Assembly: GCF_026151205.1 (NCBI RefSeq)
Contig: NC_087073.1
Coordinates: 122,001-186,000, forward strand
DNA: 64,000 nucleotides
Direction of reading: 5' to 3'
Source: Bolinopsis microptera
Lineage: Eukaryota; Ctenophora; Tentaculata; Lobata; Bolinopsidae
Of this stretch, positions 33,124-42,808 are shown one piece after another (the stretch's first letter is position 1; each line of letters opens with the position of its first letter). A program made the position numbers and the translations under genes. A model generated the notes under the pieces. It worked only from the letters and a program-made list of their open reading frames with translations. It ran no database searches and had not been told where the DNA came from.

Positions 33124-34944
33124 TTAAACATCGACTAAATATTTGTACAAATAACTCAACTCAGAACGATCATTCATTTCAGGACTTAATCTCAATATAT
33201 ACATCGCTTCTACAATCTTTCTACGAACAGTTTTACTCTGTAAATCAAGTAACTTAAAAGATAAAACTGGGGTTCGGTTAGGATGTAGAGATGCGTAGTG
33301 CTGTCCAACCCCATTCTCTGGATGTGCTCTAGGATTCCTAGCAGCCTGTCTGTGCTCCATCAGACGAGCATGCAGGCTTCTCTCAGTTTCCCCACAGTAT
33401 CTCTTACCACATAACTCGCAAGTAACTAAGTAAATAGCTCCTTTTGTTGAGCATGTTGTTCCTGTGAGTCTAGGGCAGATCTCACAATTGTTAGGGTTAC
33501 CAAGGTCACAAGTCTTCTTATCCAGTGGACGAGAGCGGCAGAAGATGTCCTGTAACTTCTTACCAGGTGTAAAAATAACTCTGATGGGGAGTTTGTTAGA
33601 TTTGATGTAGTTGCGAATCTTATTACAAACTGTTCCAGAGATGAATGGTAAGGTGAGTGGGACAGAGTCAGGTGTGGTTTGACGTCTTCTCCTAGTCCTC
33701 CTGTTCCTTGCGTTATGACTCAGAGGTTGGTGTCCATTTTTCTTTAAGAGATCATCAATGATCTTAACTGAATGATCGAGTTCCTGGGGTCCTGAGGAAG
33801 CAATGGTGGCATTACGGTAGAAGTTCTTCTTACACTCCTCCTTCACTGAGTCCGGGTGGTGTGACTTCTGGTGTAATGTTATCCCCTTGTTCTGGGTTTT
33901 CCTGTAGAATCTGTGGTGCACTTTTCCTTCCTCATCGATCCGGATTTCCGTACTCAGGAACGGGACAAAATCCGCAGGGGTAGACGGGAACTCGATCTCC
34001 CACTTGATTCTGTTATCGGGATCCTGGTCGGCTATGCGTTGTAACATATCCAGTGCTTCTTCTCTGGATTTGGCTAAGGAACCAGCATCATCTACATACC
34101 GTTTGTATAAGAACCGAACAGGGTTACTGATGTAATAACTGTCTAAATATATACTATTACGCTCGAATTTCCACATTCTAATAATCGCTACAGGAGGGGA
34201 TGGTCTACAACCCATGAATAAACCTAAAAGTTGTTTATAAAGTCTCCCATTAAATGTAAAATAAGAATTCGTCAAAACTACTGTAAAGATACCTCTAATT
34301 TCTGATAAACTTAAACAATACGTACTTAACTTACTCCAATGTTCTTCTGCAAATTCAATAACTGTCTCAATACACTCATTGATATTCAAATTCGTATACA
34401 AAGCTGATACATCCGCTGTAAAGAACTGTAAACCTTTAAGTTCACTCTCTGGTAGCCTACAGAGGATGTCCAGGTGGCTGTAGATATCGTACATATGAGT
34501 AGGTACTTCTCTCAACAAAGGACTGATAATGTCGGTAACTAACCAAGCCAACTTCTCTGTAGGTGAGCCACAACACGATACGATTGGTCTAACTTTCATA
34601 TCCTCCAAGTTGATACGAGAGTAGTCAGTATCAGGTGGGAACTTGTGTGTCTTCACCAGGGTGTACATAGTAGGTAATGTAGAGTACGAGCTAATAAATA
34701 AATCCTCAATACGTGAGTCTAATTCCATATGGTTACTGCAAATAGTCCGCCACAACCTATTACACTCTGATTCAATATCTGCACATTTCTTGTTAATTTG
34801 ATTCTGATACGTTATAGGAGTAGGTCGTTGAACAGGTCTGCGTACTCCGTAACTCGAACGGGTGGGCTCTACCCATTCGTAGACTCCAGAAGTGCTCTTG
34901 TTCAGGTGTTCGATCGTTAGCGTCCGGTACGTATCAACACTAGT
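33124..34944 (-). CDS. Penelope-like reverse transcriptase with GIY-YIG nuclease (left arm)
   Basis: The protein is identical to that of the right arm from WRTICSNH onwards. The frame is open from the palindrome centre to a stop at 33124-33126. The order is a fingers-type region (KVRPIVSCCGSPTEKLAW), motif A TADVSALYTNLN, motif B GLFMGCRPSPPVA, motif C YVDD, a Cys-rich linker (CDLGNPNNCEIC) and the GIY-YIG-type endonuclease (GAIYLVTC, YCGETERSLHARLMEH). It ends LVDV, one residue earlier than the right copy. There is no Met start in the retained part; the N-terminus is lost at the centre. Confidence 0.9.
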   Translation of the reverse strand, partial: TSVDTYRTLTIEHLNKSTSGVYEWVEPTRSSYGVRRPVQRPTPITYQNQINKKCADIESECNRLWRTICSNHMELDSRIEDLFISSYSTLPTMYTLVKTHKFPPDTDYSRINLEDMKVRPIVSCCGSPTEKLAWLVTDIISPLLREVPTHMYDIYSHLDILCRLPESELKGLQFFTADVSALYTNLNINECIETVIEFAEEHWSKLSTYCLSLSEIRGIFTVVLTNSYFTFNGRLYKQLLGLFMGCRPSPPVAIIRMWKFERNSIYLDSYYISNPVRFLYKRYVDDAGSLAKSREEALDMLQRIADQDPDNRIKWEIEFPSTPADFVPFLSTEIRIDEEGKVHHRFYRKTQNKGITLHQKSHHPDSVKEECKKNFYRNATIASSGPQELDHSVKIIDDLLKKNGHQPLSHNARNRRTRRRRQTTPDSVPLTLPFISGTVCNKIRNYIKSNKLPIRVIFTPGKKLQDIFCRSRPLDKKTCDLGNPNNCEICPRLTGTTCSTKGAIYLVTCELCGKRYCGETERSLHARLMEHRQAARNPRAHPENGVGQHYASLHPNRTPVLSFKLLDLQSKTVRRKIVEAMYILRLSPEMNDRSELSYLYKYLVDV

Positions 34945-34950
34945 TTTGTC

Positions 34951-36777
34951 GTGACTAGTGTTGATACGTACCGGACGCTAACGATCGAACACCTGAACAA
35001 GAGCACTTCTGGAGTCTACGAATGGGTAGAGCCCACCCGTTCGAGTTACGGAGTACGCAGACCTGTTCAACGACCTACTCCTATAACGTATCAGAATCAA
35101 ATTAACAAGAAATGTGCAGATATTGAATCAGAGTGTAATAGGTTGTGGCGGACTATTTGCAGTAACCATATGGAATTAGACTCACGTATTGAGGATTTAT
35201 TTATTAGCTCGTACTCTACATTACCTACTATGTACACCCTGGTGAAGACACACAAGTTCCCACCTGATACTGACTACTCTCGTATCAACTTGGAGGATAT
35301 GAAAGTTAGACCAATCGTATCGTGTTGTGGCTCACCTACAGAGAAGTTGGCTTGGTTAGTTACCGACATTATCAGTCCTTTGTTGAGAGAAGTACCTACT
35401 CATATGTACGATATCTACAGCCACCTGGACATCCTCTGTAGGCTACCAGAGAGTGAACTTAAAGGTTTACAGTTCTTTACAGCGGATGTATCAGCTTTGT
35501 ATACGAATTTGAATATCAATGAGTGTATTGAGACAGTTATTGAATTTGCAGAAGAACATTGGAGTAAGTTAAGTACGTATTGTTTAAGTTTATCAGAAAT
35601 TAGAGGTATCTTTACAGTAGTTTTGACGAATTCTTATTTTACATTTAATGGGAGACTTTATAAACAACTTTTAGGTTTATTCATGGGTTGTAGACCATCC
35701 CCTCCTGTAGCGATTATTAGAATGTGGAAATTCGAGCGTAATAGTATATATTTAGACAGTTATTACATCAGTAACCCTGTTCGGTTCTTATACAAACGGT
35801 ATGTAGATGATGCTGGTTCCTTAGCCAAATCCAGAGAAGAAGCACTGGATATGTTACAACGCATAGCCGACCAGGATCCCGATAACAGAATCAAGTGGGA
35901 GATCGAGTTCCCGTCTACCCCTGCGGATTTTGTCCCGTTCCTGAGTACGGAAATCCGGATCGATGAGGAAGGAAAAGTGCACCACAGATTCTACAGGAAA
36001 ACCCAGAACAAGGGGATAACATTACACCAGAAGTCACACCACCCGGACTCAGTGAAGGAGGAGTGTAAGAAGAACTTCTACCGTAATGCCACCATTGCTT
36101 CCTCAGGACCCCAGGAACTCGATCATTCAGTTAAGATCATTGATGATCTCTTAAAGAAAAATGGACACCAACCTCTGAGTCATAACGCAAGGAACAGGAG
36201 GACTAGGAGAAGACGTCAAACCACACCTGACTCTGTCCCACTCACCTTACCATTCATCTCTGGAACAGTTTGTAATAAGATTCGCAACTACATCAAATCT
36301 AACAAACTCCCCATCAGAGTTATTTTTACACCTGGTAAGAAGTTACAGGACATCTTCTGCCGCTCTCGTCCACTGGATAAGAAGACTTGTGACCTTGGTA
36401 ACCCTAACAATTGTGAGATCTGCCCTAGACTCACAGGAACAACATGCTCAACAAAAGGAGCTATTTACTTAGTTACTTGCGAGTTATGTGGTAAGAGATA
36501 CTGTGGGGAAACTGAGAGAAGCCTGCATGCTCGTCTGATGGAGCACAGACAGGCTGCTAGGAATCCTAGAGCACATCCAGAGAATGGGGTTGGACAGCAC
36601 TACGCATCTCTACATCCTAACCGAACCCCAGTTTTATCTTTTAAGTTACTTGATTTACAGAGTAAAACTGTTCGTAGAAAGATTGTAGAAGCGATGTATA
36701 TATTGAGATTAAGTCCTGAAATGAATGATCGTTCTGAGTTGAGTTATTTGTACAAATATTTAGTCGATGTTAATTAA
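34951..36777 (+). CDS. Penelope-like reverse transcriptase with GIY-YIG nuclease (right arm)
   Basis: 608 codons counted from a GTG in the palindrome centre; no upstream ATG is available, so the protein is N-terminally truncated. The RT has TADVSALYTN (Asp at about residue 179), GLFMGC (242) and YVDD (284-287). A basic linker (RRTRRRR) and a CxxC-type cluster precede the nuclease, which begins GAIYLVTC (503) with YCGET close behind. GIY-YIG nucleases of Penelope-like elements cut target DNA for primed reverse transcription. All visible catalytic motifs are intact, so only the N-terminus is missing. Confidence 0.92.
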   Translation: MTSVDTYRTLTIEHLNKSTSGVYEWVEPTRSSYGVRRPVQRPTPITYQNQINKKCADIESECNRLWRTICSNHMELDSRIEDLFISSYSTLPTMYTLVKTHKFPPDTDYSRINLEDMKVRPIVSCCGSPTEKLAWLVTDIISPLLREVPTHMYDIYSHLDILCRLPESELKGLQFFTADVSALYTNLNINECIETVIEFAEEHWSKLSTYCLSLSEIRGIFTVVLTNSYFTFNGRLYKQLLGLFMGCRPSPPVAIIRMWKFERNSIYLDSYYISNPVRFLYKRYVDDAGSLAKSREEALDMLQRIADQDPDNRIKWEIEFPSTPADFVPFLSTEIRIDEEGKVHHRFYRKTQNKGITLHQKSHHPDSVKEECKKNFYRNATIASSGPQELDHSVKIIDDLLKKNGHQPLSHNARNRRTRRRRQTTPDSVPLTLPFISGTVCNKIRNYIKSNKLPIRVIFTPGKKLQDIFCRSRPLDKKTCDLGNPNNCEICPRLTGTTCSTKGAIYLVTCELCGKRYCGETERSLHARLMEHRQAARNPRAHPENGVGQHYASLHPNRTPVLSFKLLDLQSKTVRRKIVEAMYILRLSPEMNDRSELSYLYKYLVDVN

Positions 36778-37240
36778 CTAGTAATTTTTGTATTGATAGG
36801 ACTATCTTGGATAGTAACCATGACAACCGAGTTATCGTTGCTTAAGTGCTGATTTTATCATTAGTTTTTACACATGAACTGTGAATTCTGAACAACCAGT
36901 TTTACGTTTACTAATTAGTTTAGTATCATGAGTAGTACAGTATTTAGTTGTATTAGCTTACATTTCTTCTTGTCGTATTTTTTGTTGTTTTGACATTTTT
37001 TGCAATTACATTTTTGGGTCATATTTCGTAAATTTTATTTCTCTGTTTTTGTTTTAATGTTATTTTAAATTTCTTTCCGTCGTTAATTTTTACACATGTT
37101 TAACAATTTTATTACAGAACTGAAGAAGACGTTGTTACGTGGAATGATTATTTCAATTCAATAAAGTTTCTAGCCTAAAGTTTGCTGCTTCAATTTGTTC
37201 GCAAGTTAAGAGTCTAAAGAGAAATTCTCCAAGAGAAATC

Positions 37241-37281
37241 AAGTTCAAATGCGACTCATAAATATAGCCCCCTTGAACTAT
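37241..37281. other. 41-bp junction between palindrome and satellite
   Basis: Has AGTTCAA near its left and TTGAACT near its right end, so it can fold back. It is absent from the left junction. It may be the last bases of the element in this arm or filler added during insertion. Confidence 0.4.
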
Positions 37282-37765
37282 GAGGCATAATTCATCTCGC
37301 TTGCATTATGTAGATATACGTAACGAGGCATAATTCATCTCGCTTGCATTATGTAGATATACGTAACGAGGCATAATTCATCTCGCTTGCATTATGTAGA
37401 TATACGTAACGAGGCATAATTCATCTCGCTTGCATTATGTAGATATACGTAACGAGGCATAATTCATCTCGCTTGCATTATGTAGATATACGTAACGAGG
37501 CATAATTCATCTCGCTTGCATTATGTAGATATACGTAACGAGGCATAATTCATCTCGCTTGCATTATGTAGATATACGTAACGAGGCATAATTCATCTCG
37601 CTTGCATTATGTAGATATACGTAACGAGGCATAATTCATCTCGCTTGCATTATGTAGATATACGTAACGAGGCATAATTCATCTCGCTTGCATTATGTAG
37701 ATATACATAACGAGGCATAATTCATCTCGCTTGCATTATGTAGATATACGTAACGAGGCATAATT
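37282..37765 (+). repeat. 43-bp satellite, right of the palindrome (about 11 copies)
   Basis: Continues the satellite in the same orientation as at 31856. It ends at about 37765, where single-copy sequence begins; this is the right edge of the amplified region. Confidence 0.96.
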
Positions 37766-38085
37766 AACATTTAATATTTGTTGGGAGTTGCCATACCATT
37801 CTTGTCCAGAATTGGAGATTTCCAACGAAGTAAATGGCTACACCATGAATGTACATTGTATTATTATAGAACAACATTATACACTGTATATAAGCAAACA
37901 TTGTAACTTAAAGTAAACTCTAATGCCATCTTGGGCACTGCAAAAGCACTCATTTCACAATTCTCTTCATATCAATATTTCACCTTTGTAGTGATGACGT
38001 AGGGGAGTGAGTTTCGCAATAATAATACTGACGGTTCGGTTGGTGTAATATCAGACGTAGAATACGTTATCTATTAAATGAGCTG
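37766..38085. other. Single-copy spacer
   Basis: AT-rich sequence right of the amplified units. No gene, RNA or repeat was recognised. Confidence 0.6.
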
Positions 38086-39495
38086 CAGCAGATTAGCTAC
38101 ACGTGATACAGCTACTGACACAGCATCCACACAGGATTTAACAGCAGATTAGCTACACGTGATACAGCTACTGACACAGCATCTACACAGGATTTAACAG
38201 CAGATTAGCTACACGTGATACAGCTACTGACACAGTATCTACACAGGATTTAACAGCAGATTAGCTACACGTGATACAGTTACTGACACAGCATCTACAC
38301 AGGATTTAACAGCAGATTAGCTACACGTGATACAGCTACTGACACAGCATCTACACAGGATTTAACAGCAGATTAGCTACACGTGATACAGCTACTGACA
38401 CAGCATCTACACAGGATTTAACAGCAGATTAGCTACACGTGATACAGCTACTGACACAGCATCTACACAGGATTTAACAGCAGATTAGCTACACGTGATA
38501 CAGCTACTGACACAGCATCTACACAGGATTTAACAGCAGATTAGCTACACGTGATACAGCTACTGACACAGCATCTACACAGGATTTAACAGCAGATTAG
38601 CTACACGTGATACAGCTACTGACACAGCATCTACACAGGATTTAACAGCAGATTAGCTACACGTGATACAGCTACTGACACAGCATCTACACAGGATTTA
38701 ACAGCAGATTAGCTACACGTGATACAGCTACTGACACAGCATCTACACAGGATTTAACAGCAGATTAGCTACACGTGATACAGCTACTGACACAGCATCT
38801 ACACAGGATTTAACAGCAGATTAGCTACACGTGATACAGCTACTGACACAGCATCTACACAGGATTTAACAGCAGATTAGCTACACGTGATACAGCTACT
38901 GACACAGCATCTACACAGGATTTAACAGCAGATTAGCTACACGTGATACAGCTACTGACACAGCATCTACACAGGATTTAACAGCAGATTAGCTACACGT
39001 GATACAGCTACTGACACAGCATCTACACAGGATTTAACAGCAGATTAGCTACACGTGATACAGCTACTGACACAGCATCTACACAGGATTTAACAGCAGA
39101 TTAGCTACACGTGATACAGCTACTGACACAGCATCTACACAGGATTTAACAGCAGATTAGCTACACGTGATACAGCTACTGACACAGCATCTACACAGGA
39201 TTTAACAGCAGATTAGCTACACGTGATACAGATACTGACACAGCATCTACACAGGATTTAACAGCAGATTAGCTACACGTGATACAGCTACTGACACAGC
39301 ATCTACACAGGATTTAACAGCAGATTAGCTACACGTGATACAGCTACTGACACAGCATCTACACAGGATTTAACAGCAGATTAGCTACACGTGATACAGC
39401 TACTGACACAGCATCTACACAGGATTTAACAGTAGATTAGCTACACGTGCAGTGATACAGCTACTGACACAGCATCTACACAGGATTTAACAGCA
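38086..39495 (+). repeat. 56-bp array, about 25 copies, each with CACGTG
   Basis: Highly uniform 56-bp units containing AGCTACACGTGATACAGC, confirmed by 56-base spacing (38086, 38142). Almost every unit carries the palindromic E-box core CACGTG. One unit near the right end has a 4-base insertion (GCAG). Whether it acts as a regulatory array or is plain satellite cannot be told from sequence. Confidence 0.95.
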
Positions 39496-39700
39496 TTAAC
39501 TCAGCTCAGGATGTACATAACAATCTGACTCACGCAAGATTTCAATTCATCATAATTGATAATAATAAACTCGTGGCCACGATCAGTTGTGAGAAAACAT
39601 GATTAAAGATGACATAATTTTTAGTACTACTGCTATTTGTAGAACCCACATTCTAGCAGAGATTGCAGAGTAACATGATATCCTGAAACTCATTGCAGCG

Positions 39701-39768
39701 CACCACGTGACACCACGTGACAGTACCACGTGACACCACGTGACACCACGTGACAGTACCACGTGACC
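39701..39768. promoter_or_regulatory. Cluster of six CCACGTGA(C) E-box sites
   Basis: Six CCACGTGA words in about 68 bp, at alternating 10- and 13-base spacing (CACCACGTGA and CAGTACCACGTGA). CACGTGAC is the core bound by bHLH-zip factors of the MITF/TFE/USF type in animals. It lies about 0.8 kb upstream of the first putative leader exon and 1.4 kb upstream of the NERD-helicase ATG. Binding is inferred, not shown. Confidence 0.55.
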
Positions 39769-40540
39769 GGTGACTCATCCATTTCATTACATTACTCTAC
39801 ATCTATAATCTAATTATGTCGTGTGATCAACCCTCTGTTCTCTCTAGTCTGTAAACCCTTGTTTTTTCATTGTGTTCCTCTGATTTACCAACTTAATTAT
39901 CCGCAGCGTCGATATTTATTTGGTAGGTGTTATCAAATATGTTGAGTCAAATTCTGAGTTAAAACGTCATGCAATATGTATAGTATATCCACCAGCGGGC
40001 TATATTTGCACCAGCAGGCCCTCGCAGCCCGCGAGTTAGAAGACCTGATATATCCCGGCCCGCTGTTACAGCCCGCTGATATAGCGGGAGCCCGCTATAC
40101 CATCGGGCGATATAATAATATATGTATAAAATTAGAATCGATCTCCTTTTAATTAGATGTACACTTAATGGCTGATCATTATGTTCGCATACATTTACAG
40201 GCAGCAGTGTTGAAAACAGAATATATTGTTTGAAGACACGCTTCAGTACTGAGATATTCAATCTACTTCCTAACTGTGTAATCACTGCTAACTCCCGAGA
40301 GGAACCTAGTGCACACTTCAGGTTAATTCTTTGATTTACAACTCTTCATCCTCGTTGGCATTTTTAAAGCCTCTCTGTATTATTTTCAAAATTCTATTAC
40401 ACGAGTTATTCTCATATTTCGTTAAAACTGTTATTTAATGTTCGCATTTGTATTGCATGATATTCAATCACAAAATGATTAACCTGCTCATATCAGTGCT
40501 CGTATCAGTGCTCAGTGAGTAACAAGATGTTGTATTTTAG
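39769..40540. other. Upstream spacer of the NERD-helicase gene
   Basis: Includes a GC-rich patch with several CCCGCT/AGCGGG words in both orientations (about 40000-40110) that can fold into hairpins. A minus-strand frame of 108 codons (39959-40285) runs over it and resembles nothing known. No promoter element can be assigned. Confidence 0.5.
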
Positions 40541-40626
40541 GTACCAGAATCCGGTCAGCGATCAAGCAGCGTATTCCAATTTCTTTCTAAATTAGAAATA
40601 GAACAACCTCGATCTTGAATATCAAG
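40541..40626 (+). other. Putative non-coding leader exon A
   Basis: An 86-bp stretch bounded by TATTTTAG before and GTAAGAATATG after, i.e. good acceptor and donor sites. All three frames hold stops, so it would be untranslated. It is a diverged twin of exon B; both begin GTACCAGA(A/G)TCCGGTCAG and end AATAT(C/T)AAG. It points in the direction of the NERD-helicase gene. Confidence 0.5.
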
Positions 40627-40851
40627 GTAAGAATATGTATGTTTACTAGCACTTGGCTGTTTTACAAGATCTTGAAGTTGATATTCCAATATAAGTCTTG
40701 AATCTAGACTAATAGTCATCCCTATTATACGGCTCCTCATTCTTCATCCTAAACAATAATTTAAAATAATCCAGATCACACATCAGTAGTCCAATCTTAT
40801 CAAAAAATGAACTACATTGCTCGCAATAATTGACAGGATAATATATTTTAG

Positions 40852-40930
40852 GTACCAGAGTCCGGTCAGAGATTAAGCTGCGTTTCCGATATTTTCCTAC
40901 TAAAGATCAACATTTATCTTCAATATTAAG
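40852..40930 (+). other. Putative non-coding leader exon B (twin of A)
   Basis: A 79-bp stretch between TATTTTAG and GTAATAATATG, matching exon A over most of its length. The pair looks like a tandem exon duplication with alternative or serial use. The next acceptor downstream (TTTATCTCAG, ending 41146) lies 21 bp before the ATG of the NERD-helicase gene. Confidence 0.5.
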
Positions 40931-41167
40931 GTAATAATATGTACGTAATACTCAACCACTCACAACTCCCCAGTCCTCTTAATCAAAATGAAACCCGTAC
41001 TTTATCCTGAACACCTGGTGCCTCATCTCATTTACAAATTATGATTACTACATATAGCTTTAAAGTGTATTCTGTGTAAAATTATCTTTATCCCGGTTGT
41101 TGCGACAAGTAAAAATTTAAACTTATAACAGTTTAATTTATCTCAGAATATCTTGATTTGCTGAACA

Positions 41168-42808
41168 ATGGACAACTATTTAAAGAACGGACAAGAAATA
41201 TTCCTCAAGTTCTGCACCTCTGATGACAAACGACCCACTATGCTGCCAAGAGCTCCAGATCAGACGTATATAGACAGGTACCCGGAAAGTAGTGGTTTCA
41301 GAGACCAACGAAAACGTCAGTCTGATTATGAGGCCGAAGTTATGGTGTATAGGGCATTGGAGAAATTACCGGACGGTAAGATCGTCGTTCTTCATAACTT
41401 TGAATTCACGCACCACCAATATTGTTTGTGTGATCAGAGTCATTTGCGGGACAAAAAGACGTGCAAAGGGTGCAAGAACTCGTCGAATAAGGAAGGGGAA
41501 TGTGATTTTTTAATTTTATGTCCAGGCTCCATTGTTATAATCGAAGTTAAGAACATGTCGCACATTGAAATCGATGATGTTGCGGTTGACAAGGAAGAGC
41601 ACTTCCGAGCATTATCTGGTACGTTCAAAAAGTCAGTTGAGCAGAGAAAGAAGATAGAATATCTGATTCAATGTATAGACAAGGACACAACTATCTGTCA
41701 GTTCACTGCGTATCCTAATTTCAGTGAACAATTTAAAGGACAGTTCCAGGCTAGTGAAGATACAAAACTTCAGCTAAGCGATTCAGAATTATCAACAGTG
41801 ATATTTCATGAGGACATTGTCGATGGTAACAAGATCAACGATAACAATAATAGGGAACCCATAACTGCAGGAACATCAATAGAAATCAGAGAAACCAGCC
41901 CTGAAGAAGAGCAAAATTATTTATCTCGGTTTTTTAGTTGTTTGAGGGGCTGCTTTCTCGGAGCCAGTGATACAGAAAGACAAATCTCCAGCGATGACAT
42001 CTCATCAGACGAGGACTTATCAAGTTTTGGTTTTTGGTGGAATAACAACACAACAATAGCTCAAGATACAAGAATTAATCATGATGCCTTTCAGAAAGTT
42101 AGAAATATGTTACTTGCTATCTGGGCTACCGATAAAAACTGCGATAAATCGAAATGTAGTTTAGGAAACTGCATATCAAACATTGATGAACGGCTCAAAT
42201 CAGGAAAATTTACATTTTTACCAAAAAAAGGGAAGAATTCTGTACAGAATCCTGGAGTTGTAACAGCTCCTGATGTTATCAGAAACTTCGTTAAAGTGGA
42301 GAACCTGACAGTAGAACAATATGAAGCGTTCGAATCAAGCGAGAATCTGTTGTGGATTAATGGACCCGCTGGAGCGGGGAAAAGTGTGATACTTTGCGGT
42401 CGAATAATCAAACTTGTACAACTTAATGAGGACAATAAAGTTGTGTTATTCAAATTCGGCGGTGATGGTAACAACTGTCAGCTTTATCAGCGTGCATTAA
42501 AGAATGCTGATGTAGAATATCAAGAGACCAGCATGTCTGACGTCACAGAACTAGTTACTCTAATATCAGAGAGTAAGTGTAAAGTTATCATTGTAGAGAT
42601 AACACGTTATGATGTACAGAAGTTAATAGATACAATCAGTGCTGTGACCAACTGTCACATATTTATTGATGATATACAGGAGTTATTGTATATCAGCTCA
42701 ACTGAGGAGTGTAGTGTACTGATGGACAAGTTGTTATCTTTAGAGTGCACTGTCATGGTTGCATGTGACATGGCACAGGGTTATTGGAATTTGAGTAAAC
42801 AGAATTAA
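41168..42808 (+). CDS. NERD nuclease fused to SF1-type helicase, N-terminal 546 codons
   Basis: A NERD-type PD-(D/E)xK nuclease domain comes first: a Cys cluster (CLCDQ, CKGCKN, GECDF), Asp113 in CDFLILC and Glu126-x-Lys128 in IIEVKN, which would make the metal site. After a variable acidic linker (about 215-300) comes a helicase: Q-motif-like LTVEQYEAF (380), Walker A GPAGAGKS (399-406), Walker B FIDDIQE (499-505) and motif III-like CDMAQGYW. Such proteins are expected to bind and cut or unwind nucleic acid. In bacteria NERD-helicase combinations serve phage defence; the animal role is unknown to me. ATG 41168 is chosen because a splice acceptor ends 21 bp upstream. The frame ends after motif III; the rest lies in other frames. 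Confidence 0.8.
   Translation: MDNYLKNGQEIFLKFCTSDDKRPTMLPRAPDQTYIDRYPESSGFRDQRKRQSDYEAEVMVYRALEKLPDGKIVVLHNFEFTHHQYCLCDQSHLRDKKTCKGCKNSSNKEGECDFLILCPGSIVIIEVKNMSHIEIDDVAVDKEEHFRALSGTFKKSVEQRKKIEYLIQCIDKDTTICQFTAYPNFSEQFKGQFQASEDTKLQLSDSELSTVIFHEDIVDGNKINDNNNREPITAGTSIEIRETSPEEEQNYLSRFFSCLRGCFLGASDTERQISSDDISSDEDLSSFGFWWNNNTTIAQDTRINHDAFQKVRNMLLAIWATDKNCDKSKCSLGNCISNIDERLKSGKFTFLPKKGKNSVQNPGVVTAPDVIRNFVKVENLTVEQYEAFESSENLLWINGPAGAGKSVILCGRIIKLVQLNEDNKVVLFKFGGDGNNCQLYQRALKNADVEYQETSMSDVTELVTLISESKCKVIIVEITRYDVQKLIDTISAVTNCHIFIDDIQELLYISSTEECSVLMDKLLSLECTVMVACDMAQGYWNLSKQN

Larger units (their letters stand above)
32661..37240. mobile_element. Head-to-head pair of Penelope-like elements (4.58-kb palindrome)
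   Basis: The two arms (32661-34944 and 34954-37240) are reverse complements of each other around a 9-base centre (TTTGTCGTG). They differ by a 3-base insertion near the ORF stop, and I saw no other difference in the stretches I compared. Each arm holds one ORF reading outward from the centre and about 460 bp of 3' sequence. Both copies start at the same internal point and so lack the usual N-terminal part. Penelope-like elements are known to lie in tandem and inverted arrangements with truncated partners. Both outer ends meet 43-bp satellite in the same orientation, with an extra 41 bp (37241-37281) on the right. Confidence 0.9.
24755..37765 (+). repeat. Large tandem repeat unit, copy 3, cut short
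   Basis: Same order as units 1 and 2 up to the 43-bp satellite, where it ends in unrelated sequence at about 37766; the 39-bp and 35-bp arrays are absent. Unit-specific insertions are the TTAA element (27198-28829), the ORF1-only LINE (29193-30431) and the Penelope-like palindrome (32661-37240). A deletion joins TTGTATTGTT directly to the satellite at about 31855. Confidence 0.88.

Noticed and set aside
32661-37240. Pure fold-back assembly artefact
   Set aside because: The satellite on both sides keeps one orientation and the arms differ by a 3-base indel; a fold-back would mirror the flank. Not fully excluded without reads.
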